A stretch of 64,000 nucleotides of DNA. Origin: JANXLS01 sp037129555. Lineage in GTDB: Bacteria > Planctomycetota > SZUA-567 > H5-PLA8. Both the position numbers and the translations under genes were made by a program. The stretch covers positions 1 through 64,000 of the forward strand of contig JBAXUS010000004.1 of the NCBI GenBank assembly GCA_037129555.1, given 5' to 3'. Shown here one piece after another: positions 34,323 through 43,543 of this stretch (positions are counted from its first letter, which is position 1; each line of letters opens with the position of its first letter). The notes beneath the pieces are model-generated. The model was not told the origin of the DNA, did not search any database, and saw only the letters and a program-made list of their open reading frames with translations.

Positions 34323-35294
34323 ATGTCAACCAAGATCAAACTCAAACAACTCAAGCCCAACCCTTACCGCGATATGGCGCACTACCCCATGCATCGCGAG
34401 AAAATTGAGATGCTCAAGGCCAGCATCCGTACCACCGGTTTTTGGGATAATCTGCTCGTTCGCAAAAGTGGCTCCAGCTACGAAGTCGCCTACGGCCACC
34501 ATCGTCTGGAAGCCCTTCGCGAACTCGTCAAAGAAAACGTCATCGACGACGATTACGAACTCGAACTCCCCGTCCGCAACCTCGACGACGCCACCATGAT
34601 CCGCATCATGGCCAGCGAGAACGTTGAAGAATACCGTGTCACATCCGACATCATCGACGAGACTGTTCGTGTCACGCGCGAATACATTCAGCGCGAAACC
34701 AAAACGCCCGCGAACGAAATCGGAGCCGCTGACATCAGCCAGTTCCTCGGCGGCGGATGGAATGAAGACAAAGTCGCTTCATCGCTCCAACGCCTCATCC
34801 TCTTTGATCGCGGCACTCTCAAGCGCGAACAAGTCAGCGGACTTTCTCACACCGCCGCGAAAGGCATCCAGCGCGAAGTCGCCAAGGTTGAACGCGCCGT
34901 CGTCAAAGATGGCCTCGAAAGCGCCGATGACCCGACCGACATGACCGAAGACGAACGCAAGAGCATCAGGCATCAGGCACAGAAAGTCGCCAAGCATGTC
35001 GCCGGCGTACTATCCGATCACGTTCGCAGCGGTGGCAGCATCGGCAAGATGAAAGAGAAATCGCTCGACGCCCAAGCCGAAATGGTCCCAGAAGACGCGC
35101 CGGAAGACGAACGCAAACTCAGCACCATCGACGCCGCTGCCCGTGCCGTCAACGCACGCGATTTCCAACGAAAAATCGAGATGCTGATGAAGTACAAAGA
35201 ATACATGTCCCCCGGTGCCAAACACGAACTCGCTGGAACGTTGCGCGAAGTCATAGGCTGGTCGAAGCAGATGCTGGAAGTGTTGCAGGAGTGA
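34323..35294 (+). CDS. ParB-like N-terminal domain protein
   Basis: A 323-residue protein. Residues 1-100 form a ParB/Srx-type domain (KIKLKQLKPNPYRDM, then the motif YGHHRLEALREL, which occupies the place of the GERRxRA box). The rest is helical and charged, without a clear helix-turn-helix like that of chromosomal ParB. There is no parA next to it. It could be a regulator or a CTP-binding DNA protein outside segregation. The GGA leader is weak. It is between the coupled pair and a convergent-free stretch before the exported zinc-finger gene. Confidence 0.75.
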   Translation: MSTKIKLKQLKPNPYRDMAHYPMHREKIEMLKASIRTTGFWDNLLVRKSGSSYEVAYGHHRLEALRELVKENVIDDDYELELPVRNLDDATMIRIMASENVEEYRVTSDIIDETVRVTREYIQRETKTPANEIGAADISQFLGGGWNEDKVASSLQRLILFDRGTLKREQVSGLSHTAAKGIQREVAKVERAVVKDGLESADDPTDMTEDERKSIRHQAQKVAKHVAGVLSDHVRSGGSIGKMKEKSLDAQAEMVPEDAPEDERKLSTIDAAARAVNARDFQRKIEMLMKYKEYMSPGAKHELAGTLREVIGWSKQMLEVLQE

Positions 35295-35436
35295 ACAAGT
35301 GACCTATTGCAAAGACGAAGAGACATTGATCTCCATTTCATGTAGGTTTTATTGCAGTATTCGGGTTTCAATATCGTCACACGTTTGACGTTTCACCCGC
35401 TCCATAAGGACCGGGCTTGAAAAAAAGGAATTCGCT

Positions 35437-37356
35437 ATGGTCATCGCTCTCCGCTCCAAAACGCTACTGCTCGCCGCCTCCCTCGCGGCTGGCCTCTTCT
35501 GCGCGCCGTCGTTCGCCGCCGCTGACAACCAGAAACCGTCCACCGAACCGAACGCCGCGTCCACCGCTCCAACTGTCGGCGAAGACGACGTTCACATCAT
35601 CATTCGCGGACTGCCGACTCAAGGCAAAGTCGTCCTCCCTGCCTCTGAAACTGAATTCAAATTCAAGCTCAAAGACACCGGAACCGTCATGGGTTTCCGC
35701 TGGAGCGACCTCGAAGAATCCGAACGCAAACGAGTCCAGAAAATGTACGGTATGGAAGTCGTCGAAGGCAACCGTCTGGTCTTCGGTGAAAAAATGATCG
35801 GCGTCAAATACAAGCTCGTTAGCGGTAAATTCCTCGAAGGCTTTCGCGAACCCGACCGCGACCGCAACGGCATGCTTGCACTCCGCACCTCCTCCGCTGT
35901 CATGTTTATCAACAAAGCCGACGTCGTGAGCGAAGAGCCTTTCGAACGCTACGAGAGCGACTTCTTCAGCGCACTTGAAGTCTATGATCGCCGACTTCTC
36001 GAAAAGCCGCCGAGCACATCCAACGCCTCCGACCACCTCGCCATGGCCCGTTGGACCGCGAGCATTGGGCTTTACGGCAAAGCCATCGAACACCTCGAAC
36101 AAGCCAAAATCATCGACCCGCGCACGGAAGAACGCAATCAGGATTTCCGCGCTGAGCTCTATCAGAAAAACGCCAATCAGCAGGCCCAGAACCTCTTCGA
36201 TATGATGCTGCTTGAAATGCGCTCCAACGACTGCCTTTCCGCCCTCGACCATTTGCAACAGCTTGATCGCGGCTTCAAAAACTCCGATCTCAAGAGCCGC
36301 TGGGACGCGTTGCGTCCGCAGATCGAAGCGGGTAGCAAAACCGAAATTAACAAAAAGATTGTTCAAATGTCTTACCGCCTCGCCCAAGAGTTGGTGCAGA
36401 AAAAGTACTTCACCAAACTCCGCATTGACGACAAAGGCAACATCGTCCCGTCCATTCCCGGCAAACTGGTGACGACCAAACAAGGCCGCTCGTTCCGGGG
36501 CCAGTTGGTTGGAGTCGGCGGCAACGCGATGGAAGGCTCCAGTTCCGAACCCGACGAATACGAGAAAAAAGAAGGTATCGTCCCGCCGAAAAACATGGCC
36601 GCCAACACGCCACCGAAAGGCGGCAGCGCTGATGATGTCATCCTTAAAATGGAAGACACCACCATCACCATTGCGGGCAAAGATGTCCTGTCGATGATTG
36701 ACATCGATTTAAGCGTTGCGTCCGGAAAGGCTGAAATCAACTACGACGAATTGAAGGAATACATCACCGGCGCAGACGGCCTTAAATCCGAATTGTGCCG
36801 CAAGATTTCGCAGGTTGTCAAAATCCCGTCTGCTGATGTGCTGAAGATTTTCGAAGGCCGCCTCTCGCGCGAAGCCCATTACGAAGACGGTCAACTCACC
36901 TTCACCAACAATTACGCGAGCTTCCACGACGCCGACTACGGCTACGCCAGCTGGTTGCGCCCGGGCGCGCAAAAGCCCATGAAGTACATCAAGTATGATA
37001 CCAACACCAACGGAAACAACGGCAACAACGGGAACCGGAACAGCTACAACAACCGCAACAATCGCAACAACAACACGAATGGAAGCATGCAGACACAGAA
37101 GGATGAAGAAACCGCTGATGAGACCGACGACCCGTCAGTCTGGTGGAAGTTCCAAACCCAGAATACAAAACTGAAATTTCTGAATGCGCTCATGGCCGAA
37201 AAGGTCTTCAAGAAATACAGCGACTCGAAAGTCTCCTGCCCGACCTGCGCGAACAAAGGCATGATCGGTACGACGCTTCCGGGCGGCAACCAAGCCGGCC
37301 AGCGTTGCCCGACTTGTCGTGGCAGCGGTGTGCTGTATAAAATTATCTATCGTTAA
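35437..37356 (+). CDS. exported TPR-like protein with C-terminal DnaJ-type zinc finger
   Basis: A 639-residue protein with a signal peptide (about residues 1-27, SFA). The first part is acidic with TPR-like helices near 190-330 (LAMARWTASIGLYGKAIEHLEQAKII). A middle domain carries DVILKMEDTTITIAGK. A linker of Asn and Gly (about 525-550) precedes the last 40 residues, which hold CPTCANKG and CPTCRGSG, a pair of DnaJ-type CxxCxGxG units. I do not recognise the full architecture; an exported chaperone-like or scaffold role is possible. The next gene, a lipoprotein, starts 49 bases later and is likely co-transcribed. The AAGGAATTCGCT leader fits the start. Confidence 0.7.
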   Translation: MVIALRSKTLLLAASLAAGLFCAPSFAAADNQKPSTEPNAASTAPTVGEDDVHIIIRGLPTQGKVVLPASETEFKFKLKDTGTVMGFRWSDLEESERKRVQKMYGMEVVEGNRLVFGEKMIGVKYKLVSGKFLEGFREPDRDRNGMLALRTSSAVMFINKADVVSEEPFERYESDFFSALEVYDRRLLEKPPSTSNASDHLAMARWTASIGLYGKAIEHLEQAKIIDPRTEERNQDFRAELYQKNANQQAQNLFDMMLLEMRSNDCLSALDHLQQLDRGFKNSDLKSRWDALRPQIEAGSKTEINKKIVQMSYRLAQELVQKKYFTKLRIDDKGNIVPSIPGKLVTTKQGRSFRGQLVGVGGNAMEGSSSEPDEYEKKEGIVPPKNMAANTPPKGGSADDVILKMEDTTITIAGKDVLSMIDIDLSVASGKAEINYDELKEYITGADGLKSELCRKISQVVKIPSADVLKIFEGRLSREAHYEDGQLTFTNNYASFHDADYGYASWLRPGAQKPMKYIKYDTNTNGNNGNNGNRNSYNNRNNRNNNTNGSMQTQKDEETADETDDPSVWWKFQTQNTKLKFLNALMAEKVFKKYSDSKVSCPTCANKGMIGTTLPGGNQAGQRCPTCRGSGVLYKIIYR

Positions 37357-37404
37357 TGGTATCTGATCTGTGCCATGTGTATTGCATCGCCAAAGGAATC
37401 CGCA

Positions 37405-38478
37405 ATGAAGAAGGTGTCTTACGTGTTGGGATGGACTCTGCTCCTCGCTGTCGCGGTGCTTGATTTATCCGGCTGCGGGTCGCCGCCGGTGGTCAAGACT
37501 GCGAAGAAGCAAATCAGCGCCGCTGAAGAAGCGATCGAATCCGGCAACAGTCTCGCGCGTTACAAAAAGCACGAACTCGCCGTCGTTGAATACGAAAAAG
37601 CGCTCGGTGAAATCCGCTCCGCCGAAGGGTTCGCCATCGGCAACGAAGCCGCGCGTTTGACCGTATTGAAAGAGGAAGCTCGCTCCAAAAAAGTCGCGTC
37701 CGAATTCAAAGCCAAAGAAGTCGCAGGTGAAGCCAACGCCAAAGCCCGACAGGCGACCACTTCATCCGCCCCCGTTGCGACAGTGGATCAAGATGCCGTT
37801 AAGCGCAAAGCGGAAGCCGTCAAAGACGCCGAAATGGCCGCGAGCAAAAAGGAAGCACTCGAAGCCATTGGCAAGACACCGAAAGCGGCTAAGAAAGTCG
37901 ACGAACCCGAAGACGCTGGTGATGTTGCGGCCAACGCGAAGACGAAAGCTCCGGCCAAGGACGGCGATCCCGCCGAGCCTGCTGCCGCGCCCAAAAAAGA
38001 ACCGCTCAAAGACAAGAACGGAATCTTTGCGAACATCGATGAAAACACGCCGCCGCTCGTCATCGCCAAACTTCAACGCATCGGTAAATTCGTGTTCGCG
38101 TACTGCCAGATTTACAACAAGAGCAATGACGGTAAACGCATCACCGTCTACAATTTCTTCAAAGACCGCGATAACCAATTGGTCGTCCCGCAACTCACGA
38201 CCGCGTCGTTTCCATACGACCGATTCAGCGCGAAAGTCAAAGATTTGATCGGTGACCAATCGGTCCGAAACCTCGCGCCGAATTCCGAAGAAATCAACGG
38301 TGGCGAGTATCTTCAATTCGTCTCCGTCGGCGAATGCGACAACGAAGCCAAAGCTCAAAGCGTCGTCAAGCTGTATCTCGACGTCCGCTTCAGCGATGGT
38401 ACGCGCGCGGAATTTACCAGCGCTCCGACGGGTGCCGCCACGATGCCCGAGATGAAAATCAATATCCCGAAGAAGTGA
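37405..38478 (+). CDS. lipoprotein of unknown function
   Basis: 357 residues from the ATG at 37405, with AAGGA 7 bases upstream. A lipobox LSGC places the lipidated Cys at residue 24. Residues about 30-200 are Ala, Lys and Glu-rich helices, some TPR-like (LARYKKHELAVVEYEKAL), followed by a low-complexity stretch. A compact C-terminal domain of about 150 residues (FAYCQIYNKSNDGKRITVYNF) has alternating strands. I do not recognise a family. It lies just downstream of the exported zinc-finger protein, so the two may act together at the membrane. Confidence 0.7.
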   Translation: MKKVSYVLGWTLLLAVAVLDLSGCGSPPVVKTAKKQISAAEEAIESGNSLARYKKHELAVVEYEKALGEIRSAEGFAIGNEAARLTVLKEEARSKKVASEFKAKEVAGEANAKARQATTSSAPVATVDQDAVKRKAEAVKDAEMAASKKEALEAIGKTPKAAKKVDEPEDAGDVAANAKTKAPAKDGDPAEPAAAPKKEPLKDKNGIFANIDENTPPLVIAKLQRIGKFVFAYCQIYNKSNDGKRITVYNFFKDRDNQLVVPQLTTASFPYDRFSAKVKDLIGDQSVRNLAPNSEEINGGEYLQFVSVGECDNEAKAQSVVKLYLDVRFSDGTRAEFTSAPTGAATMPEMKINIPKK

Positions 38479-38514
38479 TCTAGGGCGGCTATTATTGATT
38501 CCAACATTGTCAAT

Positions 38515-38584
38515 GTAGAGCCGAATTCTGATTCGGCTCAGTGAGTCCAGGCGCTAAACAAGCCGAATCGGAATTCGGCTCTAC
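38515..38584. repeat. 70-base near-perfect hairpin between convergent genes
   Basis: GTAGAGCCGAATTC (38515-38528) pairs with GAATTCGGCTCTAC (38571-38584). GATTCGGCT (38530-38538) pairs with AGCCGAATC (38561-38569). The only unpaired step in the 24-base stem is a T opposite G, which is a U-G wobble in RNA. Each arm is also partly self-complementary. It lies between the lipoprotein gene and the convergent formylglycine-generating enzyme gene and could end transcription of both. Confidence 0.75.
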
Positions 38585-38585
38585 T

Positions 38586-39638
38586 TCACTTCACGCAGCG
38601 GAAACCGGTGTGGCAGAGGCCGGTGTCGGGCGAGGATTTCATTCGAGCGCTGCACCGATAGCCGACGCAATACGAATCACTGCACAAATACGAACCGCCA
38701 CGCGTCACGCGCTTTTGAATGCCGGGTTCTTCGGGGTCGGCGCTGTCGGCGGGGCCCGTTGGATTTTTCGACGCGCTGTAATTGTAGTAGTCTGGGCGAT
38801 ACCAATCAGCGACCCACTGCCACACGTTTCCTGACATGTCGTACAATCCAAACGCGTTGGGAGGAAACGTGCCGACCGGAGCTGCGCCTTTGTATCCGTC
38901 GGTGCTTGTGTTTTCGTTCGGAAAGCGCCCCTGCCAAATGTTGGTCATCCAACGCCCGCCGGGATTCAACTCGCTGCCCCACGGATACGTCTGACTTTTC
39001 AATCCGGCGCGCGCGGCGTATTCCCACTCGGCTTCCGTTGGCAGACGCTTGCCTGCCCATTTGGCGTACGCCTCTGCATCAAAATAACAGATATGCACGG
39101 CTGGGTATTTTTCGAGGCCTTTCAAATCCGAATTCGGGCCGTCGGGGTGCCTCCAATTGGCTCCCGCCACATATGCCCACCAGACCATATGGTTATCCAA
39201 CGGCACGTCGCCTGGCGGCGGTCGGAAGCAGACGGACCCCGCAACAAGCGCCTCGGGCGGAGCGTCCGGGAAATCCTTCGCGTCGGGCTTTTTTTCTGCG
39301 ACGGTCACGTAACCGGTTGCTTTGACGAAGGCTTCGAACTGCTCGTTGGTCACGACGTTTTTATCCATCCAAAACCCGTCGACGGCGACCTCGTGAATCG
39401 GCTGCTCATCAGGCTTGCCGTCCTTCGATCCCATCGCAAACGTCCCGCCCGCAATCCACACCATGCCCTCAGGCGCAGGCTTGGACGACGTCGCGGCCAC
39501 TTTCGTTCCAGCGCCAACAGTCTCGGCAGTGGGAGCGACCGTCGGTTCGGTCGACGTCTTGGCTTTGCCGACATAAACGACGGCAACTGCGACGAGCAGC
39601 AGCGGGCAGATCAGAGCGAGGATACGATTGAGCGACAT
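38586..39638 (-). CDS. formylglycine-generating enzyme (sulfatase-modifying factor)
   Basis: A 350-residue protein with an N-terminal membrane segment or signal (about 5-23), then an FGE-sulfatase domain from residue 58 (GMVWIAGGTFAMGS). Unlike many family members it keeps the catalytic cysteine pair: GGSYLCSDSYC with Cys319 and Cys324, as in human FGE (Cys336 and Cys341). Downstream ARM and TGFRCVK complete the signature. It should oxidise the sulfatase Cys to formylglycine, probably outside the cytoplasm given the leader. Two sulfatases are encoded at 16558-19354. It ends within two bases of the hairpin at 38515-38584. Confidence 0.9.
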   Translation of the reverse strand: MSLNRILALICPLLLVAVAVVYVGKAKTSTEPTVAPTAETVGAGTKVAATSSKPAPEGMVWIAGGTFAMGSKDGKPDEQPIHEVAVDGFWMDKNVVTNEQFEAFVKATGYVTVAEKKPDAKDFPDAPPEALVAGSVCFRPPPGDVPLDNHMVWWAYVAGANWRHPDGPNSDLKGLEKYPAVHICYFDAEAYAKWAGKRLPTEAEWEYAARAGLKSQTYPWGSELNPGGRWMTNIWQGRFPNENTSTDGYKGAAPVGTFPPNAFGLYDMSGNVWQWVADWYRPDYYNYSASKNPTGPADSADPEEPGIQKRVTRGGSYLCSDSYCVGYRCSARMKSSPDTGLCHTGFRCVK

Positions 39639-39743
39639 GGAATTCCTAATTAAAAAGTTTTGAACACATGACGGCGGCTGCGTCGTTTAACGCGTTCATT
39701 TATATACGCCGCACACTCACACTCACACTCATCTACACTTCAT

Positions 39744-40574
39744 TCATTTGTGCGTCGCATAATAATACGCTAGGACGATCAGTCCCAGGGCAATGCGATA
39801 GTACCCGAACGCGGCGAGGCTGTGTTTGCGGACGTAACCGATCAGCCAATTTACCACGATCCACGACACAACAAACGACGTGATGCTGCCGATGAGCAGG
39901 ACCGGCACGTGCTCGGCTTGAATCAGTTTCCAACTCTTGAACATCTTGTATGCGAACGCGCCGAACATCGTCGGGATGGCGAGGAAGAACGAGTATTCGG
40001 CGGCGGCGTTGCGGGTTAGGTGCATCAAGCGGCCACCGACAATCGTCGACGCCGAACGCGAGGTTCCGGGGAACATGCTGAAGCATTGGAAGACGCCGAT
40101 GAAAAAGGCCGTTAGAATCGGCGTGTCTTCAGCGGTCGTGTATTTTCCGTTGTCGCCTCCGCGTTCAATGAGAATCAAAATAATCCCGCCCAGAATCAGA
40201 GCGATGGCGACGGGCACCATGGCCATGAAATTGGCTTCGAGCTTTTTATGAACCAGCGGTCCCAGAATCACGACAGGCATGACCGCCACGACAAGGCCGA
40301 TCCAAAACGCTTTTGATTTCGCGTTCGTCGGAATGGTTTTCACCGACTCCCACAAGCGCGCGCGATAGAGCAGCATGACGGCGAGGATGGCCGGGAGTTG
40401 GATGATCACGTCGAAAATATCGTCGAGTGTTTTGACGTGTTCGATGTTTGTATCAGGCGTCAGCGGGAGCCAGTCGCGGACGAGGATCAGATGTCCGGTC
40501 GAGGAGATCGGGAGGAATTCCGTGATGCCTTCGAGCACGCCTTTTAAGAACGCATTGATATAATAAATGAGCAC
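39744..40574 (-). CDS. uppP: undecaprenyl-diphosphate phosphatase
   Basis: A 276-residue integral membrane protein with about seven segments. The two active-site motifs are present: EGITEFLPISSTGHL at 15-29 and PGTSRSASTI near 176. It dephosphorylates undecaprenyl diphosphate to recycle the cell-wall lipid carrier and gives bacitracin resistance in other bacteria. Length is normal. It is downstream of the roadblock gene on the minus strand but beyond a terminator, so it is probably its own unit. A short CACACTCACACTCACAC repeat follows the stop region at 39712-39733. Confidence 0.95.
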   Translation of the reverse strand: MLIYYINAFLKGVLEGITEFLPISSTGHLILVRDWLPLTPDTNIEHVKTLDDIFDVIIQLPAILAVMLLYRARLWESVKTIPTNAKSKAFWIGLVVAVMPVVILGPLVHKKLEANFMAMVPVAIALILGGIILILIERGGDNGKYTTAEDTPILTAFFIGVFQCFSMFPGTSRSASTIVGGRLMHLTRNAAAEYSFFLAIPTMFGAFAYKMFKSWKLIQAEHVPVLLIGSITSFVVSWIVVNWLIGYVRKHSLAAFGYYRIALGLIVLAYYYATHK

Positions 40575-40660
40575 GTAGGAATCTCAACGATGTGGTTGCC
40601 ATGGAGCAGTACCCTGCTCCGTGCAGGGAAACTGGACAGATTTAAACCGTGACGTGTTTT

Positions 40661-40693
40661 CAAAAAAGGCAAGGACCAGATTACTGGTCCTTG
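40661..40693 (-). terminator. rho-independent terminator of the roadblock operon
   Basis: CAAGGACCA (40670-40678) pairs with TGGTCCTTG (40685-40693) around a six-base loop. On the minus strand it is followed by a run of T (40662-40667 as A on plus). It lies just after the minus-strand gene ending at 40728. Confidence 0.8.
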
Positions 40694-40727
40694 GCACCCG
40701 TCGCAATAGAAACTTTACGACGCAGAA

Positions 40728-41075
40728 CTACAAGCGCGAGTTTTTGGCGACAGCGTCGGCAGCGGTTTTGATGTCCACGTTGACCAGGCCCATGTTAACA
40801 TCGCGGCGCAGCAGGACGACGAGGATCGTCTGTCCGACGTTGATCAACGCGAGTTTATTTTCGCTACCGCCGATCATGAAGCGTTTGAACTCGCCCAACT
40901 TGATGCGCTTTAATGCGCCGTCGAGGGCGACGAGAATTTGCGACGCAATGGCACCCATCTGCTGCTCGGAGACATCTATCGAAAAGTCGCTGGCGATGAT
41001 GATGCCGTCGCGGCCTACGACCATGCTGCCCCAGACGCCTTGAGTCTTGTTCAATTGTGCCAAAATCGCGCGCAT
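40728..41075 (-). CDS. roadblock/LC7 domain protein
   Basis: A 115-residue single-domain protein. The fold signature is GVWGSMVVGRDGIIIASDF, then MGAIASQILVALDGAL, then LALINVGQTILVVLLR. Roadblock proteins such as MglB bind Ras-like GTPases and help set cell polarity or motility. No MglA-like GTPase is in the window. It starts 44 bases after the TPR-roadblock gene on the same strand, with AGGAG 10 bases upstream, and the pair ends at a terminator. Confidence 0.85.
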   Translation of the reverse strand: MRAILAQLNKTQGVWGSMVVGRDGIIIASDFSIDVSEQQMGAIASQILVALDGALKRIKLGEFKRFMIGGSENKLALINVGQTILVVLLRRDVNMGLVNVDIKTAADAVAKNSRL

Positions 41076-41119
41076 GCGGACTCACTCCTGTTTCGAAATT
41101 CGGTGGCGACGATCCGCCT

Positions 41120-42235
41120 TTATTTATTCAACGCCGTTTCGGCGAAGTCGCGGATACTCTTTTCGAGCAGTCCGTGCTTGGCGTCGGATTTGGCGAAGAT
41201 CGTCAGGATCATGTCGTCGAATTGAACGATATGAATATTACCGTCGGCCCCTTCGATGACACCTTCTTCAAACTGGCCCACGCCGAGTTTCACGGAGTGG
41301 TTGCTGGCCGTGCGGTAGACATTGGTGATCAACGCGCCGACGAGCCCTTCGTCCAAGCTGGCGTCCAAATTGGCGGCGACGATCAGGCCATATTGATCGA
41401 CCAAAATCGCACCGTTGACTCCGGCCACGAGACGCAAGTCGGCGAGGCCTTTTGCGAGGGCCTGGTCCTTCGTGATAACTTTCGGAGCAGCGGGCGGTAG
41501 GGACATCGGGCGCCCGACGTTCGGCATACTGGACGGACGCGGCTGCGGTTTTCCACTGCCGGTTTTAGCGCCGGTCTGAGTCGCGATGCTTTTCGGATTC
41601 GCAGCGTCCACAATCGCGCGGGCTTTGCGTTGGAGTTCGAGAATGCCTTCATCGCCGGGCGCAAAAAAGAGGATGTCGTCCAAGCGCTGAATCGCGTCGG
41701 TGGGGCGGTCCAACTGCATGTACACGCTGGCCAACAATTTCAACGCGAGATAATTGTACTTGTCGAGCGCAACTGATTTTTCGAGTTGCGCGACAGCTTC
41801 GGGCCACTGTTTTTTGTCGGCGAAAATCTGTCCCAGCACCAAGTATGTGCCGCCGTATTTCGGGAAGGCTTTAATGCCGCGCTGACACGTGTCAATAGTG
41901 CGTGTGAGTTCGTCGTCGGCTTTGTAGAGTTCGGCCAGACGTGCGTAGAGGATCGGATTGGGGTGGCTTTGGATGCGTTCGACGAGGCGCTTTTTTTCCA
42001 TCTCGCGCTCGGCCTTTTCCGCATCAGCCTGACGTCGCACAATTTCCGGGGCGTTGGGATACCGCGCCGCGCCCAGCTTTAACACTTGGGCGGACTTGGC
42101 CTGGTTTCCCGCTTCTTTGTGAGCGTCGGCCAGTTGTAGATACAACTGCGGCGTCGGCTTTTCGGCGAGCCCCTGCTCCAACGAATGAATTCGGGAATCG
42201 GTGCGCCATTGGACATATTTGTCAAACAGCCACAT
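41120..42235 (-). CDS. TPR plus roadblock/LC7 domain protein
   Basis: A 371-residue protein. Residues about 15-225 are TPR-type helices (YLQLADAHKEAGNQAKSAQVL, then GTYLVLGQIFADKKQWPEAVAQLEK). A Pro/Ser linker leads to a C-terminal roadblock domain from about 260 (VAGVNGAILVDQYGLIVAANL, then ALITNVYRTASNH). The domain is the same type as in the next gene, so the two could form heterodimers, with the TPR part binding a partner. A GGAAAGG leader fits the ATG. This TPR-roadblock order is not one I can name. Confidence 0.85.
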   Translation of the reverse strand: MWLFDKYVQWRTDSRIHSLEQGLAEKPTPQLYLQLADAHKEAGNQAKSAQVLKLGAARYPNAPEIVRRQADAEKAEREMEKKRLVERIQSHPNPILYARLAELYKADDELTRTIDTCQRGIKAFPKYGGTYLVLGQIFADKKQWPEAVAQLEKSVALDKYNYLALKLLASVYMQLDRPTDAIQRLDDILFFAPGDEGILELQRKARAIVDAANPKSIATQTGAKTGSGKPQPRPSSMPNVGRPMSLPPAAPKVITKDQALAKGLADLRLVAGVNGAILVDQYGLIVAANLDASLDEGLVGALITNVYRTASNHSVKLGVGQFEEGVIEGADGNIHIVQFDDMILTIFAKSDAKHGLLEKSIRDFAETALNK

Positions 42236-42487
42236 GCAACCCTTTCCGGGAGTCCACCTGTTCCCAAAAGAACACGAACTGAATCGCTACTTAAATCGAC
42301 ATTGTGCGATGTTTTATCGACCGTTTATAAGCGGTCAAGAACACTTTCTTTCGCACCAATCTTAATGAAATTATATCACACTGTACAAACAACTAAATAG
42401 ACGTTATCGGGCTAAGTATATCTTTCCGGTGCACGTGAGCAGTGAGGTCGAATAGCCGCTTACTGACGTGCGCGGCTCTTGGGCGTT

Positions 42488-43501
42488 TCATTTCGCGCTG
42501 GGATTTTTGGGCATGTTGGCGAGGAAAAATTCGACGGTTCGCTTCACGCCGTCTTCGTTGCTGACGACGGGCTTGTAGCCGAAATCGCGGCGCGCTTTGT
42601 GGATGGAGTAGTAATGCGAGCACGACAGCGTCTTCGCGAGGAAGCGCGTCATTGGCGGTTCTTTGCGGCGGCGGATCAGCCAAAACGCGGCTTCCAAACA
42701 CGCGCCGACATAGTACGCCGTTCCCGTGCTTACCGAGCGTTGCACTTTCGGCAGACGCATGCGCCGGAAGAAGTCGTTGATCCAATCCCAAAGGACAACC
42801 GGTTGGCCATCGGAGATAAAATAGGCTTCACCCGCAACGCGTTTGCCGGTCATCACGTCGCACGCCAGCAGATGCGCGACGGCGGCGTTGTCAACGAACG
42901 TGAGATCGACTTTGTTTTTTCCGTCACCGACGATTTTCAGTTTGCCGGATTGGTTGCGTTGAATTAATCGCGGGAGCAAATGGTTGTCGCGCGGGCCCCA
43001 GATTAAATGCGGACGCAAGGCGGTCGCGAAAAGGCCATCGCGTCCACTGCTGCCCAGCACCATCATTTCGGCTTCAGCTTTGGTGCGCGAATAGATGTTG
43101 TAGAATGTCTCAGGGTACGGCGTTTTTTCGTCGATGCCGCATTCGTCTTTCATGTCGAAGACGACGCTGGGCGAACTGGTGTAAATCAACTTCGGGACGC
43201 CGCGCCGTTTGCAGCCTTCGATGATGTTGCGGGTGCCGAGGACATTGATGCCGTGGAAGAGTTTCGGGTCGCCCCAAATTCCAGCGAGGGCGGCGACGTG
43301 GAATACTGCGTCCATGCCCATGCAGGCGGTCGAGCAATCGCTGGCACTGCGGATGTCGGCTTGCAGGCACTCGGCTCCAAGCGCTTCGAGTTCCGGATAG
43401 CGGTTACGACCGATCACGCGCACGCGGTCTCCGCGGCTGACCAGAAGTTCTACGATTTTACGGCCCAAAAATCCGCCGCCACCGGTGACGAGTGCTTTCA
43501 T
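42488..43501 (-). CDS. oleD: NAD-dependent epimerase / OleD-like 2-alkyl-3-oxoalkanoate reductase
   Basis: A 337-residue short-chain dehydrogenase-type protein. The nucleotide motif TGGGGFLG is at 6-13, the catalytic Ser is in YTSSPSV (about 109), and the YxxxK motif is Tyr137 to Lys141. The sequence is closest to sterol-dehydrogenase-like (3-beta-HSD) members such as OleD, which reduces the beta-keto acid made by OleA. An OleC-like gene is at 44182-45822, with a small membrane protein gene between. OleA and OleB are not in the window. The symbol rests on this context, so other 3-beta-HSD-like roles remain possible. Confidence 0.75.
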   Translation of the reverse strand: MKALVTGGGGFLGRKIVELLVSRGDRVRVIGRNRYPELEALGAECLQADIRSASDCSTACMGMDAVFHVAALAGIWGDPKLFHGINVLGTRNIIEGCKRRGVPKLIYTSSPSVVFDMKDECGIDEKTPYPETFYNIYSRTKAEAEMMVLGSSGRDGLFATALRPHLIWGPRDNHLLPRLIQRNQSGKLKIVGDGKNKVDLTFVDNAAVAHLLACDVMTGKRVAGEAYFISDGQPVVLWDWINDFFRRMRLPKVQRSVSTGTAYYVGACLEAAFWLIRRRKEPPMTRFLAKTLSCSHYYSIHKARRDFGYKPVVSNEDGVKRTVEFFLANMPKNPSAK

Positions 43502-43543
43502 AAAGACGACTGTTTCGCGTTTCGGGTTTCGGGTTTCATGTAA

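Noticed and set aside
39712..39733. CACACTCACACTCACAC short tandem repeat as a CRISPR or regulatory array
   Set aside because: It is only three units of six bases with no spacers; a simple repeat in a gap.
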